A stretch of DNA of 20,521 nucleotides from an uncultured Erysipelotrichales bacterium (lineage in GTDB: Bacteria; Bacillota_I; Bacilli_A; Erysipelotrichales; Coprobacillaceae). The notes under the pieces are model-generated. The model saw nothing but the letters and a program-made list of their open reading frames with translations, was not told where the DNA came from and did no database searches. Shown piece after piece: positions 1 to 6,925 of the stretch. Position numbers and translations under genes: made by a program. Each line of letters begins with the position of its first letter. The stretch's first letter is position 1. The stretch is taken from the NCBI GenBank assembly GCA_910586805.1, contig CAJUJC010000023.1, positions 1 through 20,521 of the forward strand, written 5' to 3'.

Positions 1-54
1 ATAGTGACCTGCTTTTGCTTTATCAAGCATTTCTTTAGCTGAAACTAATCCCAT
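1..54 (-). CDS. fba: class II fructose-bisphosphate aldolase, 5' end only
   Basis: Only the first 18 codons are in the window. They read MGLVSAKEMLDKAKAGHY, which matches the well-conserved start of class II (zinc-dependent) fructose-1,6-bisphosphate aldolases, where an LVSAKEML-type opening is followed by a GHYAVGAFN-type segment. The enzyme cleaves fructose-1,6-bisphosphate to glyceraldehyde-3-phosphate and dihydroxyacetone phosphate in cytoplasmic glycolysis. The start is fixed by an AAGGAGA ribosome binding site at 62-68, seven bases upstream of the ATG. The catalytic residues lie outside the window, so the call rests on the N-terminus alone. Confidence 0.75.
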   Translation of the reverse strand, partial: MGLVSAKEMLDKAKAGHY

Positions 55-88
55 ATGTATATTCTCCTTTTCATTTTTTTACATACTT

Positions 89-117
89 ATCATACACCAA
101 AATTCAAAAGATTTCCA
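89..117 (-). promoter_or_regulatory. putative promoter of the aldolase gene
   Basis: On the minus strand a TATGAT -10 box (94-89), directly preceded by TG, lies 17 bp from a TGGAAA -35 box (4 of 6 consensus bases). This places the transcript start near position 82, giving a leader of roughly 28 nt to the ATG at 54. I see no other signal between this gene and the end of the lyase gene at 232 beyond AT-rich DNA. Confidence 0.45.
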
Positions 118-231
118 TATTTAGTCATGCTTTTTTTACGAAATCATTGAATTTTAAATAGCAATAAAAATATTATTTTATTTTTTTACAAATATCCACA
201 AATAATCAATATTTAATCATAAGATACAGTT

Positions 232-1404
232 TTATAAATCAAGACTGTCAAGAGCCTCACCTAGTTGTTTTAAAGCTTTCTTTAACGTACTTCTTGGACA
301 AGCAATATTAAATCTTTCAAATCCTTCTCCACCTGTACCAAAAATATAACCTTCATCTAACCATAAATGCGCCTTATTTAACATAAAATCTTCCAATTCA
401 TCTTTATTCATACCTAAACATCTCATGTCAACCCATATTAAATATAGTCCTTCAGGTTGAATGACTTTAATATCAGGAAATTTTGTTTCAAAGAATTTTT
501 TCATATAGTTGATATTCTCTTGAAGATAATCTAACAACTCATCAACCCATTTTGCTCCATATGTATATGCTGCCTCACACGCATCCAAACCAAAAATATT
601 AGGATCATTTACTCCACATGATGCCTTCATTTCTATAAATTTTTTTCTCATTTCTTCGTTTGCAATGATAATATTTGATGTTTGTAAAGCTGCAAGATTA
701 AAAGTTTTAGAAGGAGCAGTACAAATCACAGAAAAATCTTTAAAAGATTCATCTACATTATAAAAAGGAACATGTTGGTAGTCATTATATACAAAATCCA
801 TATGAATTTCATCACTCACAACAATAACACCATGTTTCTTGCAAATTGTCCCGATTAACTGCAAATCATCCTTTTTCCACACTTTTCCAATAGGATTATG
901 AGGATTACATAAAATAAACATCTTAACATCATTTTCAACAATTGTCTTTTCAAACACATCGAAATTGCATGAATACTCATTCCCATCAAAATCAAGTAAA
1001 CATTCTACAACCTGTCTTCCATTGAGTTGAATAGATGCATCAAAAGGATAATAAACTGGTTTCATAATCATAATATGATCATTTTCTTTTGTATAAGTTT
1101 TAACAGCTAATTTTATTGCTGTTACAATACCTGGTGTTAAAACAATCCATTCTTTTTCCACTTCAAAATGATGTCTTGTTTTCATCCAATTGATAACAAC
1201 TTGATAATAATTTTCTGTTGGCTCAGCATATCCAAAAATCCCATGACTTGCTCTTTTCTTCAAAGCTTCTTTAATCTCAGGAAGTGTTTCAAAATCCATA
1301 TCAGCAACCCACATTGGAACAACACGTGGATCTTGAGCCTTTTCACCATCAAACTTTACACTATTTGTATGTCTTCTTTCAATCACCTTATCAAAATTAT
1401 ACAT
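232..1404 (-). CDS. patB: MalY/PatB-type pyridoxal-phosphate C-S lyase (cystathionine beta-lyase)
   Basis: A 390-residue fold-type I PLP enzyme of the MalY/PatB branch, at the usual full length. It should cleave the C-S bond of cystathionine or cysteine, releasing pyruvate, ammonia and homocysteine or sulfide in the cytoplasm. Visible marks are the N-terminal WVADMDF segment (32-38) typical of this branch, NPHNP (167-171), SDEIH with the PLP-ring Asp198 (197-201) and the SKTFN motif with the Schiff-base Lys233. The ATG has an AAAGGA site a few bases upstream, inside the 3' end of the methyltransferase gene, which overlaps it by 8 bp. It is the last gene of a three-gene leftward operon. Sequence alone does not separate methionine biosynthesis from cysteine desulfhydrase activity, and other MalY-type proteins act as regulators. 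Confidence 0.9.
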   Translation of the reverse strand: MYNFDKVIERRHTNSVKFDGEKAQDPRVVPMWVADMDFETLPEIKEALKKRASHGIFGYAEPTENYYQVVINWMKTRHHFEVEKEWIVLTPGIVTAIKLAVKTYTKENDHIMIMKPVYYPFDASIQLNGRQVVECLLDFDGNEYSCNFDVFEKTIVENDVKMFILCNPHNPIGKVWKKDDLQLIGTICKKHGVIVVSDEIHMDFVYNDYQHVPFYNVDESFKDFSVICTAPSKTFNLAALQTSNIIIANEEMRKKFIEMKASCGVNDPNIFGLDACEAAYTYGAKWVDELLDYLQENINYMKKFFETKFPDIKVIQPEGLYLIWVDMRCLGMNKDELEDFMLNKAHLWLDEGYIFGTGGEGFERFNIACPRSTLKKALKQLGEALDSLDL

Positions 1405-2137
1405 TTTCCTTTAATACCTCTTTTCCCATAAATTCTTCTTTTGAAAAATGAAATAGTGTTAATCCTAATGCCATAGATAAATTTAAAGAATCTATTTTCT
1501 CACCATGAGGAATAAAAACACTTTGTCCATAATTCAAATAATCATCTGGTAATCCACTACTCTCATTACCAAATATCAAAGAATGTTTTTTACAAGTTGT
1601 TACACTATGAATATTTTTAGCACCTTTCAGCATCAATGGATAAAATTCTCTCTCTTTATACTCTTGATAATATGTTTCAAAATCATCATAATACTGAACA
1701 TTCAAATGAAAAAAAGCACCCATTGAAGCACGAATAACTTTAGGATCAAAAATATCAACTGCTGGTCTTACAATAATTAAATTTTTATAATGAAAACCTA
1801 ACATTGTTCTCATGATTGTTCCCATATTCCCCATATCCATGGGATTAACAAGTACAACATGATTTTCATCTTCAATGATACTTTCATATTTTTTAAAAAC
1901 ACCTATCGCAAAACAATTGTTTTTAGGACTTAATTTATCAATTGTCTTATCATGGATATCTATATGAATATGATTTTTATCACACAATTCTTTAATAACA
2001 GGATAACCCTTATTTTGTGTAATTGAAGAATGAACAATAACTCTAATAACATCTTGAGGTCTTATTTTTAATAATTCTATCGTAGGGAAAACCCCTAATG
2101 CATATGAAATTTCATCACCTTTTTTATAAATTTTCAT
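1397..2137 (-). CDS. TrmH/SpoU family RNA 2'-O-methyltransferase
   Basis: A 246-residue SPOUT-class methyltransferase that uses S-adenosylmethionine to methylate a ribose 2'-OH in tRNA or rRNA. All three family motifs are visible: NPMDMGNMGTIMR (98-110) with catalytic Arg110, FGNESSGL (189-196), and IDSLNLSMA (215-223), which forms the trefoil knot. Residues 1-90 form the small substrate-binding domain seen in TrmH/RlmB relatives. The ATG follows a GAGGT site and lies 13 nt behind the preceding hypothetical gene, and the 3' end overlaps the lyase start, so the three genes are probably co-transcribed. The target nucleoside cannot be told from sequence. The family is close to certain. Confidence 0.92.
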   Translation of the reverse strand: MKIYKKGDEISYALGVFPTIELLKIRPQDVIRVIVHSSITQNKGYPVIKELCDKNHIHIDIHDKTIDKLSPKNNCFAIGVFKKYESIIEDENHVVLVNPMDMGNMGTIMRTMLGFHYKNLIIVRPAVDIFDPKVIRASMGAFFHLNVQYYDDFETYYQEYKEREFYPLMLKGAKNIHSVTTCKKHSLIFGNESSGLPDDYLNYGQSVFIPHGEKIDSLNLSMALGLTLFHFSKEEFMGKEVLKENV

Positions 2138-2150
2138 ATTTTACCTCATA

Positions 2151-2417
2151 TTAATCTTTATTCATTTTTTGAAGAATCTCATATTCTTTCATTGCACTCT
2201 CTTTTAACGATTGAAAATGTTGTTTATCATAGTTTGCACCTTGATCAATCATATCAAGTAATTCATCATACTTTTTAACAATAACAGCATATAAAGATTC
2301 TTTGATAACATAGTCTAATTCATTGTGGGCTTGCATAGCAAGTTGATTAATAGACTTATATTGTTCTTTAAATAATTCATCATAATTGACTTTTTGTTTT
2401 TTTGAAAAAAATCCCAT
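2151..2417 (-). CDS. small conserved-looking hypothetical protein, helical and charged
   Basis: An 88-residue protein I do not recognise. It opens with a short MGFFSKKQK segment and then consists of charged, heptad-rich sequence with no membrane segment, which suggests two or three alpha-helices. The start is set by the ribosome binding site GGAGG at 2430-2426, eight bases from the ATG at 2417. An upstream TTG at 2423 would lie only two bases from GGAGG and is rejected. The gene leads the operon with the RNA methyltransferase and the lyase, and a TACAAT -10 sits just upstream. No catalytic motif is visible. Confidence 0.7.
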   Translation of the reverse strand: MGFFSKKQKVNYDELFKEQYKSINQLAMQAHNELDYVIKESLYAVIVKKYDELLDMIDQGANYDKQHFQSLKESAMKEYEILQKMNKD

Positions 2418-2435
2418 ACACAATTCCTCCTGCTA

Positions 2436-2441
2436 CTATTG
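2436..2441 (-). promoter_or_regulatory. putative -10 box of the leftward three-gene operon
   Basis: TACAAT on the minus strand (2441-2436) is followed almost at once by the GGAGG ribosome binding site, so the predicted transcript start falls within or beside that site and the leader would be about 12-14 nt. The -35 region is a poor TTTGTT at 17 bp. Placement is tentative. Confidence 0.35.
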
Positions 2442-2517
2442 TACTGAAATTTAAAACAAAAACAAAGATTTTTCTTCAATAATGTGAAAGTTAGAAATAT
2501 ACTCTTTTCATTATTCA

Positions 2518-2526
2518 TGTTATAAT
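2518..2526 (+). promoter_or_regulatory. extended -10 promoter of the rlmA-rluA pair
   Basis: A consensus extended -10 element, TG-n-TATAAT, ends at 2526. Transcription would start near 2532-2533, at the first bases of the GAAGGAG ribosome binding site (2532-2538), giving a leader of about 13 nt. No good -35 is visible, as is usual with extended -10 promoters. Confidence 0.6.
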
Positions 2527-2545
2527 GAGGCGAAGGAGTGAGAAT

Positions 2546-3352
2546 ATGCATAAATTAGCTTGTCCAAAATGCCATAGTCCCCTATTAAAAGTAGGAAAAA
2601 CATACCAATGCCAACACAATCATTGTTATGATATTGCAAAAAGTCAATACATCAATTTATTATTAAATCCTGATAAAGCAACCAATAATCCTGGTGATAA
2701 CAAAGAGAGTTTGTTATGTAGAAAAGCATTTTTAAATCAGGGATATTATGATGTTATTTTAAATGAAGTTGTAAAATATATACAAAATCATGATCGTAAA
2801 AATATGCACATTTTAGATTTAGGATGTGGTGAAGGCTATTATACTTATCAAATGAAACAACAATTAAGTGCTGATGCGACTGCTTATGGATTAGATATTT
2901 CTAAAGAAGGAATTGCATTAGCATCTAAATATACAAAAGACATTCATTGGATTGTTGGTAATTCTAAAAATATTCCTATTGTAGATAAATCTTTGGATGT
3001 TATTACAGCATTGTTTACAGTTGTAAATGTTGATGAACTGAGAAGATGTTTAAAAGATGATGGATATATTATTCATGTTACTGCAAATAATAAACATTTA
3101 ATTGAATTTAAAGAATTAATTTATGATGAGGTGAAAGTAAAATCTGATGAATTTATAAGATTACCTTTTCGTGTTATTGAAAGTTATGATTTTATTGAAA
3201 AAATTCATTTAAGAAACAAAGAAGATACTCTCAATTTATTAAAAATGACACCTCACTATTACCATATCAAAAAAGAAAAACGTCCTATTCTTGATACATT
3301 GAATGAGTTTGATGTAACCATAGATATAAAAATAACTGTTTATGCAATATAA
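2546..3352 (+). CDS. rlmA: RlmA-type 23S rRNA (guanine-N1)-methyltransferase
   Basis: A 268-residue cytoplasmic enzyme that methylates a guanine in 23S rRNA helix 35 with S-adenosylmethionine. The N-terminus has the family's zinc finger, with Cys6, Cys9, Cys22 and His26, followed by the typical segment in which the chain runs into the Rossmann domain (YDIAKSQYINLLL, 28-40). Motif I is DLGCGEGYY (91-99). The ATG at 2546 is chosen because GAAGGAG ends eight bases upstream; an in-frame ATG at 2525 precedes that site and overlaps the -10 box. The last 11 bp overlap the pseudouridine synthase gene, so two rRNA/tRNA modification enzymes share one transcript. G745 versus G748 specificity cannot be read from the sequence. 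Confidence 0.88.
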   Translation: MHKLACPKCHSPLLKVGKTYQCQHNHCYDIAKSQYINLLLNPDKATNNPGDNKESLLCRKAFLNQGYYDVILNEVVKYIQNHDRKNMHILDLGCGEGYYTYQMKQQLSADATAYGLDISKEGIALASKYTKDIHWIVGNSKNIPIVDKSLDVITALFTVVNVDELRRCLKDDGYIIHVTANNKHLIEFKELIYDEVKVKSDEFIRLPFRVIESYDFIEKIHLRNKEDTLNLLKMTPHYYHIKKEKRPILDTLNEFDVTIDIKITVYAI

Positions 3353-4238
3353 AGTTCATTATCCTTATATTACGTTTACAATTCATTCACCTATATCTAT
3401 ACAAGATTTCTTTAAACAATTTCATTTATCAAGAAAAACAATTCATTTATTAAAACAAAATAAAGATTATCGTGTCAATAAAAGATTTGTATCAGAGAAT
3501 ACAATTTTGTTGAAAGGTGATCAATTCACTGTTAAGGCTTTTCAAAAAGATGATGAAATGTATCCACCTCTTTTTGATGATTTAGATATTATTTACGAAG
3601 ATGAGTTGATACTTGTTGTTAATAAGCCATCATTTATAAATGTTTATCCTGATGATCCTACCAAAATAAATTCTTTGTCAAATATTGTTAGTGGGTATTA
3701 TCATATGCAAGGTTATCATATTCCCGTTCGCTATATTCACCGTTTGGATTATGAAACAAGTGGCTTAGTTTTATTTTGTAAGTGTGCCTTCATACAACCT
3801 TTACTAGACTATCAATTATCTACTAAAGATATACATAGAGAATACTATGCAATTGTAGAAGGAAAAATCAATGATAAAAAAGAACATGATATTGATAAAC
3901 CAATTGCTAGAGATAGACATCATAATCAAAAAATGCGTATTTCTTCTACTGGAAAAAACGCGCATACAACATATAAAGCTATTCAAACAAAAAAGAATTT
4001 AACTTTAATAAAATGTGTGTTACATACTGGACGTAAACATCAAATACGTGTACATATGGCTTCTCATAATTATCCATTATTAGGAGATAACCTCTATAAC
4101 AAACCTTCATCTCTTATCAATAGACAAGCCTTGCATGCCTATAAATTACAATTTGAGCATCCATTCACTAAAGAAAAAATAACACTTATATGTCATCTAC
4201 CTCAAGATATGAAGAATATTATTGATCCTCATTTGTAG
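3342..4238 (+). CDS. RluA family pseudouridine synthase
   Basis: A 298-residue RluA-branch synthase that isomerises uridine to pseudouridine in rRNA or tRNA. Motif II is HRLDYETSGL (133-142), with catalytic Asp136, and TGRKHQIRVHM (from about 228) is the conserved C-terminal RNA-binding and catalytic segment. The N-terminal 70 residues look like a degenerate S4-like RNA-binding region (KTIHLLKQNKDYRVNKR). No ribosome binding site precedes the ATG, and the gene overlaps the end of rlmA by 11 bp, so translation is probably coupled. A terminator hairpin starts within the last codons. Which uridine is modified is unknown. Confidence 0.9.
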   Translation: MQYKVHYPYITFTIHSPISIQDFFKQFHLSRKTIHLLKQNKDYRVNKRFVSENTILLKGDQFTVKAFQKDDEMYPPLFDDLDIIYEDELILVVNKPSFINVYPDDPTKINSLSNIVSGYYHMQGYHIPVRYIHRLDYETSGLVLFCKCAFIQPLLDYQLSTKDIHREYYAIVEGKINDKKEHDIDKPIARDRHHNQKMRISSTGKNAHTTYKAIQTKKNLTLIKCVLHTGRKHQIRVHMASHNYPLLGDNLYNKPSSLINRQALHAYKLQFEHPFTKEKITLICHLPQDMKNIIDPHL

Positions 4239-4252
4239 GATCTTTTTCTTTT
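4224..4252 (+). terminator. intrinsic terminator of the rlmA-rluA transcript
   Basis: A 6-bp stem GATCCT (4224-4229) pairs with AGGATC (4237-4242) around a 7-nt loop, followed by TTTTTCTTTTC. The TAG stop codon lies within the hairpin. There is no T-run on the other strand, so it acts rightward only. Confidence 0.7.
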
Positions 4253-4283
4253 CAATAAATGCATAAAAATGTTATTTCTCTTT

Positions 4284-4763
4284 TCACTTCATATTTTTGT
4301 TAAAAAACTTTGATTTGTTTCTAAAATCTATGTATGGTAAATCAAGTTGATTAAAAATTCCCTCATATGACTGAATCAACTTCTCCTTAATCTTCCCATA
4401 ATATTTTGCTGTCACGACACAATTTAAAACAATACAAACAACTGCATATATGACTGGGAATGAAAATGCTATGAAGAGTGGTACTTCAAACGAAAATAAC
4501 ACCACAGATACAATACTCACTATAAGCACATTATTTATCAAACTTGAAAAATACTCTTCACTCAAATTGGAATAAAACTTATAATCATCAAGTTCTTCTA
4601 TCATTTCAGGTAATTGATGACTAATAAAAGTATCAAGAAGATTATAATCGACAAGGTCTATATTTTCGTTTAAATGCTCATAAAGTCGGGTATAACTATA
4701 AGAAGTATAAACCTTATCTAATAATAACATCTTTTGCATCAATAATTTTACATCTTTTTTCAT
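4284..4763 (-). CDS. small two-helix membrane protein of unknown function
   Basis: A 159-residue protein I do not recognise. Residues 1-72 are soluble, helical and charged. Two hydrophobic segments follow (about 75-95 and 98-120), separated by a short proline-containing turn, then about 40 residues of basic soluble tail. No signal peptide or enzyme motif is visible. The ATG at 4763 is preferred over GTG at 4772 because the GGTGAT part of the ribosome binding site (4773-4768) would overlap the GTG. It is transcribed divergently from an XRE-type regulator, with a 40-bp dyad between them covering its -35 box, so that regulator may control it. Confidence 0.65.
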   Translation of the reverse strand: MKKDVKLLMQKMLLLDKVYTSYSYTRLYEHLNENIDLVDYNLLDTFISHQLPEMIEELDDYKFYSNLSEEYFSSLINNVLIVSIVSVVLFSFEVPLFIAFSFPVIYAVVCIVLNCVVTAKYYGKIKEKLIQSYEGIFNQLDLPYIDFRNKSKFFNKNMK

Positions 4764-4780
4764 ATATATCACCCACTTCT

Positions 4781-4809
4781 ATTATACACGGGGCTACCTA
4801 TTTAGTAAA
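4781..4809 (-). promoter_or_regulatory. promoter of the two-helix membrane protein gene
   Basis: On the minus strand TTTACT (4809-4804, 4 of 6 consensus bases) lies exactly 17 bp from a perfect TATAAT (4786-4781), which is preceded by TG. The predicted start near 4774 leaves a leader of about 11 nt. The -35 is inside the 40-bp dyad. Confidence 0.65.
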
Positions 4810-4836
4810 TGGCTAAATAAACATTTCTTAAATAGG
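4797..4836. promoter_or_regulatory. 40-bp dyad, probable operator between divergent genes
   Basis: Outer arms CCTATTTA (4797-4804) and TAAATAGG (4829-4836) and inner arms AAATG (4807-4811) and CATTT (4822-4826) share the same centre (4816.5), giving 13 matched pairs plus two more near the centre. It covers the -35 of the leftward promoter and lies 27 bp before the -10 of the rightward XRE gene. Position and symmetry fit a repressor site for that XRE protein; this is inference. Confidence 0.55.
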
Positions 4837-4862
4837 CACTTACGATATAAAACTAATTTTTG

Positions 4863-4868
4863 TACAAT
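4863..4868 (+). promoter_or_regulatory. putative -10 box of the XRE regulator gene
   Basis: TACAAT, directly preceded by TG, lies 22 nt before the ATG at 4890, with the ribosome binding site AGAGGCGAT in between. The predicted leader is about 15 nt. The -35 region (TTACGA at 17 bp) is weak, which would suit a regulated promoter. Confidence 0.45.
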
Positions 4869-4889
4869 AATGAAAAAGAGGCGATAAGT

Positions 4890-5117
4890 ATGAAATATGG
4901 ATATTTAAAAAATAATATTGAAAAATTATTAAAAGAAAGAAATATTAGCAAAAATAAAATTTGTGCTGATTTAGAATTATCAAGAGGAAATTTCAATAAA
5001 TATTGTCAAAATAAATTTCAACGTATTGATGCAAATTTTATATGCAAGTTATGTTCTTATTTTGAATGCACCCTCGACGATCTTTTTACATATGTACCTG
5101 ATAATGATAAGAAATAG
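4890..5117 (+). CDS. small XRE (Cro/CI-type) transcriptional regulator
   Basis: A 75-residue single-domain DNA-binding protein. Residues 6-60 form a helix-turn-helix domain of the XRE type: the recognition unit is KNKICADLELSRGNFNKYC (about 21-39), followed by an ICKLCSYFECTLDDLF segment, the usual last helices of this fold. No effector domain is present. The ATG at 4890 follows AGAGGCGAT; an upstream TTG at 4860 overlaps the promoter. Its divergent neighbour is a membrane protein, and a long dyad lies between them, so it probably regulates that promoter and perhaps its own. A strong terminator follows at once. Confidence 0.82.
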   Translation: MKYGYLKNNIEKLLKERNISKNKICADLELSRGNFNKYCQNKFQRIDANFICKLCSYFECTLDDLFTYVPDNDKK

Positions 5118-5143
5118 TCTTTGAAAAGAAAGACTATTTTTTT
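5112..5143 (+). terminator. strong intrinsic terminator of the XRE gene
   Basis: An 11-bp perfect stem, AAATAGTCTTT (5112-5122) with AAAGACTATTT (5129-5139), closes a 6-nt loop and runs into seven T residues. The TAG stop codon lies inside the left arm. Confidence 0.88.
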
Positions 5144-5296
5144 CATATTAATTATAGCATACTCAAAACAATTTGTATATTCTTTTAGCAAATTTTGTTT
5201 AAAATATATTTTTCAAACTTTTTATATAAATCATATGAAATCATTTATTATATTATATATCGTTTTAATAATACCTCTTCCCATTATTAAACTTAC

Positions 5297-5322
5297 AAAA
5301 AAAAACTGCCTTTACGACAGTT
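5297..5322 (-). terminator. intrinsic terminator downstream of the thioesterase gene
   Basis: On the minus strand AACTG pairs with CAGTT (5322-5318 with 5308-5304), extended by a G-U and a C-G pair, followed by a run of nine T (5305-5297). It would end the thioesterase transcript or the candidate small RNA. Confidence 0.7.
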
Positions 5323-5393
5323 CTTCCGTATCTTGTATTCAATTACGGGAAAACGAATACTATTATAGATATTTGGGACGAATACAATAATAG
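5297..5393 (-). ncRNA. candidate small RNA or structured 3' UTR with intrinsic terminator
   Basis: Read on the minus strand, three hairpins follow each other: CTATTAT/ATAATAG (5393-5387 with 5366-5360), CCGTA/TACGG with an inner TTG/CAA and tetraloop (5348-5326), and a terminator of seven pairs with a 5-nt loop (5322-5304) followed by nine U. A TTGAAA -35 (5419-5414) and TATGCT -10 (5397-5392), 16 bp apart, could give a start near 5385 and an RNA of about 90 nt. The segment also carries two direct copies of a 15-bp CGAATAC repeat (5354-5368 and 5379-5393, two mismatches, 25-bp period). It lies just downstream of the thioesterase gene, so it may simply be that gene's 3' end. It matches no RNA family I recognise. 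The rest of the gene-free stretch 5144-5431 shows only AT-rich DNA. Confidence 0.4.
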
Positions 5394-5408
5394 CATAATT
5401 TTTAGTAC

Positions 5409-5433
5409 AAAATTTTCAAAATATGAAAATTTT
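5409..5433. repeat. A/T-only inverted repeat at the thioesterase stop codon
   Basis: AAAATTTTC (5409-5417) and GAAAATTTT (5425-5433) are perfect 9-bp arms around a 7-nt loop. The thioesterase TAA overlaps the right arm. With one G-C pair and no U-tract it is a weak terminator at best, but it could protect the 3' end of the mRNA. Confidence 0.4.
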
Positions 5434-6160
5434 AGAGTTTTTTAAACTTCATCTCTATCTCAAAACAAACAGTTCCATCTTTTAATCTTCCCTCAACAAC
5501 ATAACATAATTCATCATGCCCAATATACAATTCAATAAATTCATTAGGTCTTACTTCCTTTTTATAATGAATTGTTATTTCTTGAATATAAGCATCTTTG
5601 TGAAGTCTATAATCAATAATATCTAATGCCCATTGAATATAACGTGTATTATTCATATGTTGATTAATATCTAAATCACTATACAAAACTTGCCTCTCAC
5701 TATGAAAATGTAATGAAAAAGGACTATCAATTGTATATGGATCTTCCAATTTTATATCATGCTCTACCTGAGGTATATGAAGACCTATTCGTTTAGGAAC
5801 AACCATTCTTCTTTTTTCAATATCAATAAGTGTCCAAACAGAAGAACAATGCCCAATTTGCTTACCTTCTTTATAAATAAAATAATATCTAGGGAAACTC
5901 ACAAATGATCCATTATTCACAATAGTCAATAATTCAACATTATCTCCTAACATAATAGGTTCATCTAGCACAAGTGTCTGTTTAGCAACAACCCATCCAT
6001 ATTTCTTCATCATATCAACATTCCACATTCCTAACTTTTCAGCATTTGTAGTTGCAAGCAAAGAGAATTGATTAAACAAATGACATAATTGATATCTTCC
6101 CATATAATCAACATCACATATTCCAATATGATGTGTTTCTTTTGTATACAAATCTTCCAT
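5432..6160 (-). CDS. acyl-ACP thioesterase (FatA/FatB-like)
   Basis: A 242-residue cytoplasmic enzyme with two tandem hot-dog folds that hydrolyses acyl-acyl carrier protein to release free fatty acid. The N-terminal half runs to about residue 125 and contains the family WVVAKQTLVLD strand (56-66). The second half opens with the hallmark DLDINQHMNNTRYIQW motif (162-177), with Asp162/Asp164, Asn166 and His168 in the active-site region. Length is normal for bacterial members. The ATG has AGGAAGTGG upstream. It stands alone, with a TATAAT at 6187-6182 just before the ribosome binding site. Chain-length preference cannot be inferred. Confidence 0.9.
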   Translation of the reverse strand: MEDLYTKETHHIGICDVDYMGRYQLCHLFNQFSLLATTNAEKLGMWNVDMMKKYGWVVAKQTLVLDEPIMLGDNVELLTIVNNGSFVSFPRYYFIYKEGKQIGHCSSVWTLIDIEKRRMVVPKRIGLHIPQVEHDIKLEDPYTIDSPFSLHFHSERQVLYSDLDINQHMNNTRYIQWALDIIDYRLHKDAYIQEITIHYKKEVRPNEFIELYIGHDELCYVVEGRLKDGTVCFEIEMKFKKL

Positions 6161-6181
6161 ATTTCCACTTCCTATGTGTGT

Positions 6182-6187
6182 ATTATA
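6182..6187 (-). promoter_or_regulatory. putative -10 box of the thioesterase gene
   Basis: A perfect TATAAT on the minus strand (6187-6182) lies 21 nt before the ATG at 6160. The predicted leader is about 15 nt and begins just before the ribosome binding site. No convincing -35 is seen. Confidence 0.45.
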
Positions 6188-6262
6188 TACTATGAAAACT
6201 GATTAAGAAAGTTTATTTTAATATATTTGCATTTTTAACTATACGAAATCAATTTTTCCATG

Positions 6263-6268
6263 TATAAT
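6263..6268 (+). promoter_or_regulatory. putative -10 box of the three-helix membrane protein gene
   Basis: TATAAT, directly preceded by TG, lies 30 nt before the ATG at 6299. The AAAGGA ribosome binding site (6284-6289) follows, and the predicted leader is about 24 nt. The -35 region is poor. Confidence 0.45.
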
Positions 6269-6298
6269 AAAACTAATGATATGAAAGGACGTATAAAA

Positions 6299-6796
6299 AT
6301 GGATAATTTTTCTGAAATACTTTTATCTATATTTTCTGTATTATTAATCCTTATCTTTGCTTGGTTTACTTTTACAATTGCCAATATTTTTGTGACCATT
6401 CGTAAATGTAAAAAATTAGACAATTCATTAAAGTTCTGCTTTAATACATCAGGGAAAATTGTTTACTTACTATTATTTGTATTATATATTGTTGGTACAA
6501 TTGGTGGTATTGCAGCTGTTGTTTATGGACTTATGAATGACAATATGAATTTCTATCGTAATGGAATTAATCTTGCTGCATTTGTATCTGTTGTCTTTGG
6601 ATATATGCTTTCTTCAATCGTATTGGTAGGTAGAAAGAATATGATGGTTGGTAGAATGATGATTGATTATAGAAAATTGAAAAAAGTAAATTATACATAT
6701 CAAAATAAAATGTCATTTGTTTATGCACAACATGACTATAATTTCTCTACACGTTTTGTAGATAAAACTCAATTAAGGAAAATAATTTCTAAATAA
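6299..6796 (+). CDS. three-helix membrane protein of unknown function
   Basis: A 165-residue protein I do not recognise. Three hydrophobic segments are clear, at about residues 7-31, 49-75 and 85-110. They are followed by a basic, tyrosine-rich cytoplasmic-looking tail of about 50 residues. The first helix starts only six residues from the N-terminus, so it is likely a signal anchor rather than a cleaved peptide. The ATG at 6299 is chosen because AAAGGA lies nine bases upstream; in-frame ATGs at 6260 and 6281 overlap the -10 region or the ribosome binding site. The gene has its own promoter and terminator and seems monocistronic. No enzyme motif is visible. Confidence 0.7.
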   Translation: MDNFSEILLSIFSVLLILIFAWFTFTIANIFVTIRKCKKLDNSLKFCFNTSGKIVYLLLFVLYIVGTIGGIAAVVYGLMNDNMNFYRNGINLAAFVSVVFGYMLSSIVLVGRKNMMVGRMMIDYRKLKKVNYTYQNKMSFVYAQHDYNFSTRFVDKTQLRKIISK

Positions 6797-6827
6797 TCCC
6801 CTTTCTTTAGAAATTATTTTATAAATT

Positions 6828-6866
6828 AAAAAAGATAACATAAAGCTTCAATATGTTATCTTTTTT
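6828..6866. terminator. bidirectional intrinsic terminator
   Basis: A 15-bp perfect stem (6828-6842 with 6852-6866) around a 9-nt loop has A6 on its left and T6 on its right, so it can terminate both ways. Its natural role is to end the membrane protein gene to its left and insulate the PadR gene to its right. Confidence 0.88.
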
Positions 6867-6877
6867 TCGTTTTGCCA

Positions 6878-6905
6878 TTGTTTTTATATATTTTCACATT
6901 ATAAT
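6878..6905 (+). promoter_or_regulatory. promoter of the PadR-HAAS pair
   Basis: A perfect TATAAT (6900-6905) lies 16 bp behind TTGTTT (6878-6883). The AAAGAGGTGAT ribosome binding site begins at about 6910, close to the predicted transcript start near 6912, so the leader is about 14 nt. Confidence 0.55.
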
Positions 6906-6925
6906 AGATAAAGAGGTGATTGACT

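Noticed and set aside
1168..1431. 87-codon rightward frame opposite the lyase gene
   Set aside because: Antisense to conserved lyase coding sequence and lacks a ribosome binding site.
5121..5390. Rightward 89-codon frame after the XRE gene
   Set aside because: It starts inside the XRE terminator stem, has no ribosome binding site, and runs across AT-rich DNA and the hairpins of the opposite-strand RNA candidate. Its hydrophobic composition follows from T-rich codons.
6235..6423. 62-codon leftward frame over the start of the three-helix membrane protein gene
   Set aside because: It overlaps the promoter and first helix of a better-supported gene and has no ribosome binding site.
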